Assembly (NCBI GenBank): GCA_013361065.1
Contig: JABWAK010000016.1
Span: 1 to 39,845, forward strand
DNA: 39,845 bases
DNA from: Bacteroidota bacterium
GTDB lineage: Bacteria; Bacteroidota; Ignavibacteria; UBA10030; UBA8401
Direction of reading: 5' to 3'
Shown: positions 1-7,643 of the stretch, in pieces
Layout: each line of letters starts with the position of its first letter
Numbering within the stretch: the first letter of the stretch is position 1
The notes under the pieces: generated by a model
What the model saw: only the letters and a program-made list of their open reading frames with translations
Database searches by the model: none
Told to the model about the DNA's origin: nothing
Position numbers and translations under genes: made by a program

Positions 1-117
1 GGCTACCGGGTGGAAGAGATCGAGAATCCGCTGACGCAACAGGTCCGGTATCTGGATAAGCTCGTCGAAGAACTGGCAAAAGGACGCGCGATGGAGAAGA
101 TCCTGCGGTCTCCGTGA
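1..117 (+). CDS. C-terminal end of an unidentified protein (partial)
   Basis: The reading frame is open from the first base of the window to a TGA at 115-117, giving the last 38 residues of a protein. The tail is charged and predicted helical ([19 protein letters not shown]), which looks like a real C-terminal helix. Codon use matches the GC-rich neighbours. I do not recognise the family from so short a piece. The start lies outside the window. Confidence 0.55.
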   Translation, partial: GYRVEEIENPLTQQVRYLDKLVEELAKGRAMEKILRSP

Positions 118-441
118 CCATGACGATCATTCCTGAACGTTCCGAACAGGTCTCTCCTCACATCATCACCGCATCCTCCCTCCAGCACATCGAATCGATC
201 ATCCAGTAAACGCAGAGACATCATTGGATACCTTCGGCAATTGAACACCTCTCCGCGGGAGCCTTCTGTGCCCCGTTCGTTTGCGTGCGGTTCATGTCAT
301 CAGGGATACTCTTCATTCAAACACCGCGATCGAGCGTGATCCCACCTCCATCACACCCCACGTACCAATCCTTTTGTGTTGTATCATCGATCGCAACGAT
401 CTACATTCAATGGTTCGGACCATGAACAATAGTACCTACCA
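118..441. other. Intergenic spacer of 324 bp
   Basis: No convincing gene lies here. A 29-codon frame (120-209, +) begins two bases after the preceding stop, but it has no ribosome-binding site and no recognisable sequence. The right end holds a plausible promoter (379-407) for the nuclease gene at 442. No terminator-like hairpin with a T-run was seen after the gene ending at 117. Confidence 0.5.
379..407 (+). promoter_or_regulatory. Candidate sigma-70-type promoter for the YhcG-like gene
   Basis: TTGTAT (379-384) and TACATT (402-407) are separated by 17 bases. This architecture resembles the candidate boxes upstream of gap and the glmM-like gene in this window (TTGCTT-N17-TAAATT and TTGCTT-N17-TATTTT). 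It would leave a leader of about 28 bases before the ATG at 442. The call rests on sequence match only. Confidence 0.3.
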
Positions 442-1479
442 ATGACTCGATCACGAAGAACACAAAGATCCCACTACACACTTCTGCTGAATAACATCAG
501 CAGGTCCATCGAATCAGCCCGGCAGCGCGCACTCCATGCGATCAACACGGAACTGATACGGACGAATTGGGAGATCGGAAAACACATTATAGAGTTCGAG
601 CAGCAGGGTAGGGTCAGGGCAGAGTACGGAAGCGATCTTCTTTCGCGTCTCTCGCGGGATCTCAAACTTCGATTCGGAAAAGGCTTCAGCCGAAGGAATG
701 TTCTGGACATGCGGAGGTTTTACCTGGTCTATCCGATTTGGCAGGCAGTGCCTGCCAAATTAAGCTGGACACACTTGATCGTCTTGATGAGCATCGACGA
801 GGATGCACGACGAGCATTCTATGAGGGTCACGCCGTTCACGAGCATTGGACGACACGGGAGCTGCAACGATACATCGCTTCATCGCTGTTCGAACGCCGG
901 ACGTTGAGCCAGCACCGGAAGACCGCGATCGCTCCGCGACGCAAACACACCGTTGTCTCTCGACCTGATGACATCGTCAAAGATCCCTATATCCTCGATT
1001 TCTTGAATATCTCACGGGGCCATCGTACGACCGAAAGACATCTGGAACAACGGATCATCGATAATCTCCAGATGTTCCTGCTGGAACTGGGCAAAGGATT
1101 CTCCTTTGTCGGTCGTCAGGTCAAGATCTCCCTGCGGAACAAACACTTCCACATCGACCTGGTCTTTTACAACCGATATCTGCGATGCTTCGTGCTGATC
1201 GACCTCAAAACACGGCCGGTGTCCCACAGCGATATCGGACAGATGAATCTCTACCTGAATTACTTCCGTTCCGAGGAGAATGGCCCGGACGACCGTGAGC
1301 CGATCGGCATCATTCTCTCAGCGGACAAGGATGAGGTGCTGGTGGAATACGCGATGGGAGGGATCTCCAACAGGATCTTCGTGTCGAGATATCGACTGTA
1401 CCTGCCGGAGAAGGAACTGTTGCAGAACAAAGTGCAGGCCCTGCTTCATCCATCGAAGGGTCCTCCCGCGAAGCGATAG
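442..1479 (+). CDS. YhcG-family PDDEXK nuclease domain protein (DUF1016)
   Basis: This 345-residue protein has the usual two-part layout of the YhcG/DUF1016 family. The N-terminal helical DUF1016_N domain (about residues 15-160) contains a typical NWEIGKHIIEFEQQG stretch. The C-terminal PDDEXK-fold nuclease domain (about 175-325) carries the core acid D239 in HFHIDLVFYNR and D254-x-K256 in LIDLKT. That D-x-K form is common in this family. These proteins are often linked to restriction-modification or defence loci, but no methylase or partner is nearby, so the role here is open. It stands alone between a 324-bp spacer and the convergent folD. No strong ribosome-binding site precedes the ATG. 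A perfect 11-bp palindrome lies inside the gene at 736-760, encoding the IWQAVPAK segment, and may be an inserted element. Confidence 0.88.
   Translation: MTRSRRTQRSHYTLLLNNISRSIESARQRALHAINTELIRTNWEIGKHIIEFEQQGRVRAEYGSDLLSRLSRDLKLRFGKGFSRRNVLDMRRFYLVYPIWQAVPAKLSWTHLIVLMSIDEDARRAFYEGHAVHEHWTTRELQRYIASSLFERRTLSQHRKTAIAPRRKHTVVSRPDDIVKDPYILDFLNISRGHRTTERHLEQRIIDNLQMFLLELGKGFSFVGRQVKISLRNKHFHIDLVFYNRYLRCFVLIDLKTRPVSHSDIGQMNLYLNYFRSEENGPDDREPIGIILSADKDEVLVEYAMGGISNRIFVSRYRLYLPEKELLQNKVQALLHPSKGPPAKR
736..760. repeat. Perfect palindrome inside the YhcG-like gene
   Basis: Two 11-base arms (736-746 and 750-760) are exact reverse complements, separated by the 3-base loop AGT. It sits in frame within the coding sequence where the DUF1016_N domain leads into its last helices. 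It could be an inserted palindromic element tolerated in frame, or an mRNA hairpin. No second copy was noticed in this window. Confidence 0.8.
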
Positions 1480-1549
1480 CCGCGGAGAGGTCTGGACGTG
1501 AGCCGCACACAGAAAGACCATGCATCGGCCCGGGAGGACCGGACCCGGA

Positions 1550-2428
1550 TTATGATATCCTTCCGCCTGCCGCCCGGAGGGTATTCACCATGAGCATGGC
1601 GATGGTCATCGGACCGACACCGCCCGGCACCGGTGTGATCGCGGAAGCGATCTCCTTCACCCCTTCGAAATCGACATCCCCGACCAGGCGGGAGCCGTTC
1701 TTCGCCGCTGCGTCCTCGATGCGGTTGATGCCGACATCGATCACCACCACACCCGGCTTCAGCATCTCTTTGGTGATCGCGAACGGCACGCCGACGGCGG
1801 CAATAAGGATATCCGCTTGTTTCGTATAGGCGGCAATGTCCTTCGCCGCTGTATGTGCGATGGTCACGATGGCGTTCGCCCACGGCTTTTTCTGCACCAG
1901 CATGTTCGCGATCGGTTTGCCGACGATGTTGCTCCGTCCTACCACCACCACATGCTTGCCGGAGGGATCGATGCCCGACCGCTTCAGCAGTTCCACGATG
2001 CCGTACGGCGTGCAGGGAAGGAACGTCTCCAGACCGATCATCATCTTCCCCACGCTCATCGGATGGAACCCGTCCACATCCTTCGCCGGAGCGATCGCTT
2101 CGATCACCTTCTGTTCGTTGATGTGCTTCGGCAGCGGGAGCTGGACGAGGATACCGTGGATCCTCTCATCCTTGTTGAACCGGTCGATCATCGCCAGTAC
2201 CTCGGCCTCCGTGGTGGTAGCCGGGACGCGTTCCGTGACGGAGTGGAAACCGATCTCCTCGCATGCCTTCCCTTTGCTGTTCACGTAGGACTGCGATGCG
2301 GGGTTCTCTCCCACCAGAATGAATGCAAGCCCGGGCGCATACCCCCGTTCCTTCCGGAATATCGCCGTCGCCTGTTTCACTTCCTGTTTGATCTCCTGCG
2401 AGATCTTCTTTCCGTCAATGATCATCAT
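1550..2428 (-). CDS. folD: Bifunctional methylenetetrahydrofolate dehydrogenase/methenyltetrahydrofolate cyclohydrolase
   Basis: FolD interconverts 5,10-methylene-, 5,10-methenyl- and 10-formyl-tetrahydrofolate in the cytoplasm, feeding purine, formyl-methionine and thymidylate synthesis. The 292-residue length is normal. The catalytic Y-x3-K motif is present as Y48 and K52 in SYVNSKGKACEE, followed by the substrate loop QLPLPKHI, the PCTPYGIVELL segment and the NADP-binding GRSNIVGKP. The start is a double ATG at 2428/2425; either could be used, and the ribosome-binding site is weak. It converges on the YhcG-like gene with no clear terminator between them. The next gene upstream (ymdB-like) ends 91 bp away on the same strand. 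Confidence 0.97.
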   Translation of the reverse strand: MMIIDGKKISQEIKQEVKQATAIFRKERGYAPGLAFILVGENPASQSYVNSKGKACEEIGFHSVTERVPATTTEAEVLAMIDRFNKDERIHGILVQLPLPKHINEQKVIEAIAPAKDVDGFHPMSVGKMMIGLETFLPCTPYGIVELLKRSGIDPSGKHVVVVGRSNIVGKPIANMLVQKKPWANAIVTIAHTAAKDIAAYTKQADILIAAVGVPFAITKEMLKPGVVVIDVGINRIEDAAAKNGSRLVGDVDFEGVKEIASAITPVPGGVGPMTIAMLMVNTLRAAGGRIS

Positions 2429-2519
2429 ATCTCTATCGTTACTCTGAAGTGTTGGAGTATTAGGCTTTCTGCTTACGTTTCGCTAATCTTGATAATCTTG
2501 AAACTTGATAATTTTGCAA

Positions 2520-3314
2520 TTAAAACTTAGGGAATATTATTTGTTCAAACCTCACGCACTTCCCCGTCTCGACCTCCACTTCGGCGATCACCCCGCAGAG
2601 CCGTACGTCGTTCGATGCCGTCTCGTACTTATGCGGTGTCTGAGTCAGGAACCGTTTGATCGCCAGGTCTTTCTTCATGCCGAGCACCGAATCGTACGGT
2701 CCGGTCATCCCCACATCGGTGATGAATCCGGTGGAGCGCGGCAGGATGCGCGCATCGGCGGTCGGCGTGTGGGTATGCGTCCCCACCACCACGCTCACCC
2801 GTCCGTCCAGATGCCACGCCAGCGCCATCTTCTCCGCCGTTGCCTCCGCGTGGAAATCGACGAAACAGATCTTCGTCTGCTCATTGATCTTGCTCAGCGC
2901 CCAGTCCGCCGTGCGGAACGGGTCCTCGATCGGCTGCATGTAGGTCCGCCCCTGCAGGTTCATCACTCCCACCTTCACGCCGTTCTTCATCTCGTACACC
3001 GTATAGCCGATGCCGGCCGTGCCGTGCGGGAAGTTGAGCGGACGGAGCAGATGCCGGAAGGAGGTGTACACTTTCCGCATATCCCACCGGTCGAAGGTGT
3101 GATTGCCGCCGGTGATCACATGCACGCCGAGTTCGAACAGTTCCTTTACCTGACCCTCTTCGATCCCCTTCCCGTCCGCTGCATTCTCGCCGTTCGCGAT
3201 AACGAAGTCGATCCTGTGCTTCTCCACCAGTCCTTTGAAGAGGGATGCAACGAGGTCCATCCCCGGTTTTCCGATGATGTCGCCGATGAAGAGGATAGTG
3301 ATGGTCTGTGGCAT
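2520..3314 (-). CDS. ymdB: YmdB-family metallophosphoesterase (TIGR00282)
   Basis: Members of this family are binuclear-metal phosphodiesterases; the Bacillus YmdB hydrolyses 2',3'-cyclic nucleotides and affects RNA turnover and development. The 264-residue product has the metal-ligand blocks in order: FIGDIIGKPG near the N-terminus, NGENAADGKG, GGNHTFD, DFHAEAT and GTHTHTPTAD, ending with a GFITDVGMTGP block. I place the start at the ATG at 3314 because the family begins right at this ILFIGD strand; an in-frame TTG at 3347 would add 11 residues without homology. No Shine-Dalgarno sequence is evident. The gene lies between folD and the membrane glycosyltransferase on the same strand. Confidence 0.9.
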   Translation of the reverse strand: MPQTITILFIGDIIGKPGMDLVASLFKGLVEKHRIDFVIANGENAADGKGIEEGQVKELFELGVHVITGGNHTFDRWDMRKVYTSFRHLLRPLNFPHGTAGIGYTVYEMKNGVKVGVMNLQGRTYMQPIEDPFRTADWALSKINEQTKICFVDFHAEATAEKMALAWHLDGRVSVVVGTHTHTPTADARILPRSTGFITDVGMTGPYDSVLGMKKDLAIKRFLTQTPHKYETASNDVRLCGVIAEVEVETGKCVRFEQIIFPKF

Positions 3315-3384
3315 GGTCTGCTTTCGGAGGTACGGTTGGTGGATCAAAAAAAGGATGTTGGTCCTGCGGTGAATTGCCGGGCGG

Positions 3385-4977
3385 TCAGTACTTCACCCGG
3401 TACAGCACCGACGGCGGATTCACGGTGTACGTGATCGGTTCCAGCCAGGCCGGAGCGCGGCCGGGATCGAGCAGCGACTGGAATTCCGGCCGCATGTTCG
3501 CCTCATAGATGCCGTAGAAGAAATACGATGCGTTGAGTTTCTTCGTCTCCCGCTCCAGTGCATCGAAGCCGGTCACATACGGGAAGTATTTCATCGTCTT
3601 GTCGATATAGAACGCGATGTGCGGTTTGCGGCAGACGACGATCTTCGCCGGATCGGTATCCTTCACGTTCGCATTGAACCAATCGGCGATCACTTTGATC
3701 TCCTTCGGACCGGAGTCGATGTTGGTCTTATTATAGTCGTACGACGTTACGAATGTCCAGACGATGAGCGCCAGCGCGATGACCGTTCCGTTATAGAACG
3801 GGATGCCGCGCCACCGGTCCCAGGTGAGCGAGCCGACCGCGATCACTGCATAGACCGGCACCAGATACAGGGAGAACCGCTCGCCGTAGAAGACCAGCAG
3901 CAGCACCAGGAACATCATCAGTCCGAACGCGTAGAATGCCCCCTGCCGGGCGGTGGGACGGTTCTTCCACATGCCGACGAGTCCCGCAATGAAGCAGATC
4001 CCGACTCCCCAGCCGATGAGCAGTTCCATATCGCTGATGAAATGCTCCACCAGGTTCGTGGTGACCGTCGAGACGAAGAGCCCCGGGTCCGCCATGATCA
4101 CCTGTCCGAGCGAGCTGTATTTGACCGATTCCACATTCCAGTACTGGTCCCAGCCGATGCGGCCCTTGGCGAACATCTCGTACGCGATGTTGAGATAGTT
4201 CCGGTTGAAGAAGAAGCTCCCTTTCTCGTTCAGCGAATGGATACCCCACGGGGCGATGAACAGGAAGAAGAGTCCGACGAACGCCCCGGCAATGATGAGA
4301 CGCTGCTTCATCTCTATCTTATAGATATTGAACAGGACGATGATGAGCGGGACCGCGACGATGACGAAGATCCCGTTATACCGCGTCAGATAGGCCAGCG
4401 CCGCAGCAAGCGCCGTCAGGGTAATGTTCCGCCAGCTCCGCTGTTCATCCGAGAGCAGGAAGTACGCGGTGGCTGCTGCAAAGCAGTTGAAGGTCATGTC
4501 CGTGCCGGCGGTGTAGGCGTACTGCACGAAGGTCTTATTGACCGCCGTGAGCAGCACTACGATGAAAGCGATGTCAGCACGGAAGAGTTTCCGGAGGAGT
4601 TCGAAGGTGAAGAAGAGCGTCCCGGCGGCCATCACCGAGGAGACCACGATGCCGGAAGTGAAGAAATCCTTCAGCAGCAGACCGAACAGCGCCAGCACGG
4701 CGGGATAAGCAGGACCGCGAAAATCCTCGATGGTCCAGACGCCGTTCAGGATATCCTTGGCGGTCGGAACATACGCCTGGAAGAAATCGGTCTCCACATG
4801 GTAGTCCCCCACCACGTGGTAGCGGAGTCCCACATACAGCATGATCAGGAGATAACTCAGACCGATGGCCGCACCGGCAAAGCGGTGGGCCAGCGCAGCT
4901 TTGAAGAACGGGAAGACGGTGATATCAGCGAGAGGGAGCTTTGTACTGGCGACCCTGGGAGGACGTTGTTTAGCCAT
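3385..4977 (-). CDS. GT39/ArnT-like membrane glycosyltransferase
   Basis: This 530-residue polytopic membrane protein has many hydrophobic helices and resembles the GT-C superfamily of lipid-linked-sugar glycosyltransferases (PMT/ArnT/DUF2723-like). After the first membrane segment (about residues 35-50) comes an extracytoplasmic loop with the acidic motif VETDFFQAY (E62, D64), where this fold carries its catalytic acid, followed by RGPAYPAVLALFGLLL, also typical of the group. The C-terminal part (about 430-530) is soluble. Such enzymes move a sugar from a polyprenyl-phosphate donor to protein, lipid or glycan outside the membrane; the acceptor cannot be told from sequence. It is followed 70 bp later by the ymdB-like gene. 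No polysaccharide cluster is nearby. Confidence 0.75.
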   Translation of the reverse strand: MAKQRPPRVASTKLPLADITVFPFFKAALAHRFAGAAIGLSYLLIMLYVGLRYHVVGDYHVETDFFQAYVPTAKDILNGVWTIEDFRGPAYPAVLALFGLLLKDFFTSGIVVSSVMAAGTLFFTFELLRKLFRADIAFIVVLLTAVNKTFVQYAYTAGTDMTFNCFAAATAYFLLSDEQRSWRNITLTALAAALAYLTRYNGIFVIVAVPLIIVLFNIYKIEMKQRLIIAGAFVGLFFLFIAPWGIHSLNEKGSFFFNRNYLNIAYEMFAKGRIGWDQYWNVESVKYSSLGQVIMADPGLFVSTVTTNLVEHFISDMELLIGWGVGICFIAGLVGMWKNRPTARQGAFYAFGLMMFLVLLLVFYGERFSLYLVPVYAVIAVGSLTWDRWRGIPFYNGTVIALALIVWTFVTSYDYNKTNIDSGPKEIKVIADWFNANVKDTDPAKIVVCRKPHIAFYIDKTMKYFPYVTGFDALERETKKLNASYFFYGIYEANMRPEFQSLLDPGRAPAWLEPITYTVNPPSVLYRVKY

Positions 4978-5064
4978 GACACTGCACAGTCACTTTCTGA
5001 TTGGTATGGCACAAAATACTAAAAAGAGCGTGGCTGTGCAAGGAATCTGTCCGGTATCCACCGG

Positions 5065-5637
5065 TCACACCATCAGCACCGTACGGAATCCCCGCGCGGC
5101 ATAGTACGACTCCGCTCCGTTGTGGTAGATGAAGACGCGGCCGAACCGGCGGTCCCCGAAGATCGCGCCTCCCAGTTCGCGGATCTCATCCGGTGTGCTT
5201 AGCCAGCTGGAGGTCTTTAGGTCGAACTCGCCGACCGACTGCAGTTGGTGGTACTGTTCTTCCGTGAGCAGCGAGACACCCATCGCGGCGGCCAGATCGG
5301 CAGCGCTGTTCTTCGGTTTGTGTTCCTTGCGGGAATCGAGCGCTTCACGGTCGTAGCAGAGACTCCTCCGTTCGGCAGGGGACTCCGGTGAGCAGTCCAT
5401 GAAGATGAACTGTTTCCGTTTCTTGTCGAATCCCACCACATCCGGTTCACCGCCGGTCCTCTCCATCTCGCTCAGCGACCAGAGCGCCGCCGCATCCGCT
5501 TCCAGCGCGGTCTGGACCTTCTTCCAGTCGATGTCTGCATGACGCGGTCCGTTGTTCTTGAAGCGGATATGCAGTGTGCTGAGCAGTGCTTCACGCTGCT
5601 GCGGTGTGAGTTTCTTCGATACGGTGGAGGACTTCAT
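5065..5637 (-). CDS. DUF4256 family protein
   Basis: The 190-residue soluble protein matches the DUF4256 family through its full length, including GGEPDVVGFDKKRKQFIFMD, the CYDREALDSRKEHKP segment, the MGVSLLTEEQYHQLQ segment and a C-terminal region with GAIFGDRRFGRVFIYHNGA. The biochemical function of the family is unknown. No signal peptide or membrane helix is present. It starts with ATG at 5637 and lies upstream of the GT39-like gene on the same strand, 87 bp away, possibly cotranscribed. Confidence 0.85.
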   Translation of the reverse strand: MKSSTVSKKLTPQQREALLSTLHIRFKNNGPRHADIDWKKVQTALEADAAALWSLSEMERTGGEPDVVGFDKKRKQFIFMDCSPESPAERRSLCYDREALDSRKEHKPKNSAADLAAAMGVSLLTEEQYHQLQSVGEFDLKTSSWLSTPDEIRELGGAIFGDRRFGRVFIYHNGAESYYAARGFRTVLMV

Positions 5638-5670
5638 ATACGGTGCCTTTCCAGGGAAAAGGATGGGATC

Positions 5671-5862
5671 ATGCCATGGTTCTTCGGTCCGCTGGACGAT
5701 ATCAATTGGGACACAATGACACTCGTCCAGATATTCTGGATCGCAAGCAGCAGGGGCGAACTTCGTCGATGGAACTATGCCCGCCTGGTCCAGGCCGTAT
5801 CAAAGATTCATTGGCAGCACTATGGATACAAGTATACGAACGGGAAAAGGAGAGCACAATAG
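5671..5862 (+). CDS. Possible small tryptophan-rich protein (63 aa)
   Basis: A 63-codon frame starts at ATG 5671, with AGGA about eight bases upstream, and ends at TAG 5862. The product is rich in aromatic residues (five Trp) and basic at the end. I recognise no family. It is the only frame of note in the 281 bp between the DUF4256 gene and the anti-sigma gene, and its stop falls in the loop of a hairpin that would serve as terminator. It may equally be fortuitous, because the region must also hold the divergent DUF4256 promoter. Confidence 0.25.
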   Translation: MPWFFGPLDDINWDTMTLVQIFWIASSRGELRRWNYARLVQAVSKIHWQHYGYKYTNGKRRAQ

Positions 5863-5884
5863 TTTTTTTCCGTGCTCTTCTTTT
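5845..5884. terminator. Hairpin terminator between the anti-sigma gene and the small ORF
   Basis: Arms 5845-5857 and 5872-5884 pair over 13 bp with one G-T wobble around a GAGAGCAC/GTGCTCTT core. The outer ends are A-rich on one side and T-rich on the other, as expected for a bidirectional intrinsic terminator. It lies 35 bp beyond the stop of the anti-sigma gene. Confidence 0.55.
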
Positions 5885-5918
5885 GGACCGTCCTTGAAAT
5901 GAGTGACAGCAGAGGGAG

Positions 5919-6476
5919 TCAGCGCTTGAACGTCTGCCGGTGGTACCGCTTCCCCATCATTTCATCCAGCAGGATGAACAGGAAGAAGACCGCCAGCCCG
6001 ATGATCAGGGAACTGCCGGACGGCAGATGGATGGAACGGGACACGGACGGAAGCGACATGGTTGTCCAGCCGGAGACCCGTTCCGCAGCACCGTCGTAAA
6101 CGGTACGGAAGGAGGAGACAGCAGAGGAGAACAGCGAACGGTCCGGATGACCGGTCACAGGATCGGGACCGACCGCGAGGCCGATCACCGCCAGCACCAT
6201 TGCCATGGCGAACAGTGCGGAGGAACTTCGCGCGATACGGTACAGGAACAGCTCCTGCCGGGACGGCTGGAGCGCGGAGACAACGCGCTGGGTGAAACGG
6301 GCGGGGACCGGCGACGGGATATCCTTCCGCACTCCATGGTCCAGGGAGCGGAGCAGGCGGAGTTCCTGTTGCAGCCGGTATGACGCTGCGATCATCGCTT
6401 CGATCTCGCGGGTGCGGGACGGTGTGGTCCGTCCGTCGCAGTAGTCCATCAGTTCCTGATAGGAAAGGTCGCTCAT
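5919..6476 (-). CDS. Probable anti-sigma factor (membrane protein)
   Basis: The 185-residue product has a cytoplasmic N-terminal helical region (about residues 1-80, beginning LSYQELMDYCDGRTT) like an anti-sigma domain, but without the HxxxCxxC zinc motif. Two membrane helices follow, at about 85-103 and 155-172, with an extracytoplasmic loop between them. Its start overlaps the ECF sigma gene stop by four bases (ATGA at 6473-6476), so the two are translationally coupled. In known ECF pairs such a partner holds the sigma factor at the membrane until a signal triggers release. No cognate sensor or protease is adjacent. The assignment rests on position, size and topology rather than a conserved motif. 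Confidence 0.65.
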   Translation of the reverse strand: MSDLSYQELMDYCDGRTTPSRTREIEAMIAASYRLQQELRLLRSLDHGVRKDIPSPVPARFTQRVVSALQPSRQELFLYRIARSSSALFAMAMVLAVIGLAVGPDPVTGHPDRSLFSSAVSSFRTVYDGAAERVSGWTTMSLPSVSRSIHLPSGSSLIIGLAVFFLFILLDEMMGKRYHRQTFKR

Positions 6477-7060
6477 TGTATCACTCCATGACTATGTTCA
6501 GGGAACCGTTTCAGCACCGCCGCACGCAGCAGCATCCGCGCACGGAAAAGGCGGTTCTTCACCGTACCGACCGGCAGACCGGTCACCTCCATGATCTCCT
6601 CGTAACTCATCTCCTGCAGCAGGAACATCGTCAGAATGGCGGAATAGCGTCCCTCCATCCTCCTGATCTCCTCCTGCACGAAGTGCGTGAACTCGCCCGA
6701 CTCCATCGCGGCATCCGGCAGAGCGTCATCGGACGGGATCGCGGCTGCGGCGTCCTCGCCGTCCTCCTCCGGCCGCACGAACTCATCCTTCTCCCCGCGC
6801 CGGGAGAGCATCGTGGCGCAGACATTATAGACGATGCGGTAGAGCCAGGTGGAGAATTTGGCGCGCCGCTCGAATCCCGGCAGCGCACGGAAGGCGCGCA
6901 CGAACGCATCCTGCAGCGCCTCTTCGGCATCACGCCGGTCCTTCAGCATGCGCATCGCCAGGGTCATCGCATTCGGGGCATACCGGTCCACCAGGGTCCC
7001 GTAGGCCCGGGTATCCCCGTCCGCCGCACGCCGGATGACATCGCTCTCCTCTGCGCTCAT
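6473..7060 (-). CDS. ECF-type RNA polymerase sigma factor
   Basis: This is a sigma-70-family extracytoplasmic-function sigma factor of about 195 residues. Region 2 lies near the N-terminus (LVDRYAPNAMTLAMRML, DAEEALQDAFVRAFRALPGF and FSTWLYRIVYN). An acidic linker follows (EEDGEDAAAAIPSDD), then region 4 with a helix-turn-helix (MSYEEIMEVTGLPVGTVKNR). Two starts are possible: ATG 7075 and ATG 7060. I choose 7060 because the ECF-like promoter at 7090-7117 would leave almost no leader before 7075. It overlaps the anti-sigma gene and is divergent from a small membrane protein gene that carries the same promoter motif, which points to autoregulation plus a directly controlled neighbour. Confidence 0.93.
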   Translation of the reverse strand: MSAEESDVIRRAADGDTRAYGTLVDRYAPNAMTLAMRMLKDRRDAEEALQDAFVRAFRALPGFERRAKFSTWLYRIVYNVCATMLSRRGEKDEFVRPEEDGEDAAAAIPSDDALPDAAMESGEFTHFVQEEIRRMEGRYSAILTMFLLQEMSYEEIMEVTGLPVGTVKNRLFRARMLLRAAVLKRFPEHSHGVIQ

Positions 7061-7089
7061 TGATGACTCATACATTCCATTATAGAGTA

Positions 7090-7117
7090 TGACCGGATTT
7101 CCCGGCAGAAGGTTTCA
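7090..7117 (-). promoter_or_regulatory. Candidate ECF promoter, sigma-gene side
   Basis: Read on the minus strand, TGAAACCTT (7117-7109) is followed after exactly 15 bases by GTCA (7093-7090). This resembles ECF promoters with an AAC-type -35 and GTC-type -10. The same nine- and four-base blocks with the same spacing occur on the opposite strand at 7150-7177. It points at the sigma/anti-sigma operon, with transcription expected to begin near 7083. Confidence 0.65.
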
Positions 7118-7149
7118 TCCGACGATCTCCGGCCTCGGATCGGAAATGG

Positions 7150-7177
7150 TGAAACCTTGCCGCCGTAACTGCAGTCA
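7150..7177 (+). promoter_or_regulatory. Candidate ECF promoter, small-membrane-protein side
   Basis: TGAAACCTT (7150-7158), 15 bases, then GTCA (7174-7177): identical blocks and spacing to the motif on the other strand at 7090-7117. It would give a leader of roughly 28 bases containing the AAAGGAGG ribosome-binding site (7201-7208) of the gene at 7213. The intervening bases differ between the two copies, so the shared parts look selected rather than duplicated. Confidence 0.65.
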
Positions 7178-7212
7178 AACAAGGAAAGCACACACATATC
7201 AAAGGAGGAACA

Positions 7213-7590
7213 ATGGATCCAGATATCGTCATCCCCGTATTCCTGTTCGGCGGAACAGCGGTGGTCCTGTGGAAATTCCTCGATGACCGCCACCGGGAGC
7301 GGATGATCATCATCGAGAAAGGACTCGTCAAGGAGGACCTGAAATACCTCTACGCCGCCGGAAGCCGTCCCGCACATCCGCTCTCATCACTCAAATACGG
7401 CATGCTCGCAGCCTTCATCGGGATGGGGATCTTGGTCAGCGCATTCCTGTCCAGGGTATTCTGGGATAGTGCGGAACAGGTGACGGCAGGGATCATTTTC
7501 CTTTCTGCCGGACTCGGACTCATCACCTACTACTCCATCGCAAAAAAACGGCTGGAGGAGGAACGGCTGGCCCTCGCCGTCAAAGAATGA
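7213..7590 (+). CDS. Small membrane protein (DUF6249-like), likely ECF target
   Basis: The 125-residue product has a short hydrophobic helix at residues 5-20, a cytoplasmic segment with HRERMIIIEKGLVKEDL, and two more membrane helices at about 61-80 and 88-108, ending in a charged tail. The HRERM..IEKG motif is shared by small bacterial membrane proteins of the DUF6249 type, which have no known activity. It has the best ribosome-binding site in the window (AAAGGAGG, four bases before ATG). The gene is divergent from the ECF sigma gene and preceded by the same promoter motif, so I infer it belongs to the sigma regulon and perhaps to the envelope-stress response. A strong terminator follows 17 bp after the stop. 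Confidence 0.78.
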   Translation: MDPDIVIPVFLFGGTAVVLWKFLDDRHRERMIIIEKGLVKEDLKYLYAAGSRPAHPLSSLKYGMLAAFIGMGILVSAFLSRVFWDSAEQVTAGIIFLSAGLGLITYYSIAKKRLEEERLALAVKE

Positions 7591-7607
7591 CCGGGACGAG
7601 ACCAATA

Positions 7608-7636
7608 AAAAAAGCCGGCTGTGGGCCGGCTTTTTT
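7608..7636. terminator. Bidirectional terminator between the DUF6249-like gene and ispG
   Basis: The GCCGGC arms at 7614-7619 and 7625-7630 are flanked by A6 and T6, so the stem reads as an intrinsic terminator on both strands. It serves the plus gene ending at 7590 and ispG ending at 7644. Confidence 0.9.
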
Positions 7637-7643
7637 ATTCCCT

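Noticed and set aside
442-1479. YhcG-like nuclease as part of a restriction-modification or defence island
   Set aside because: No methylase, specificity subunit, toxin-antitoxin pair or other defence gene lies near it; its neighbours are housekeeping genes.
5008-5024. TGGCAC as part of a sigma-54 promoter
   Set aside because: The -12 element (TTGC) is missing at the required distance, and it does not point at a suitable start.
4984-5039. Imperfect 10-bp inverted repeat between the GT39-like and DUF4256 genes
   Set aside because: The loop is 36 bases, one pair mismatches and there is no U-tract, so it could be chance.
7079-7084. TATAAT on the minus strand just before the sigma gene, as a sigma-70 -10 box
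   Set aside because: No matching -35 lies 16-18 bases upstream, and it would be only a few bases from ATG 7075. The ECF-type motif fits better.
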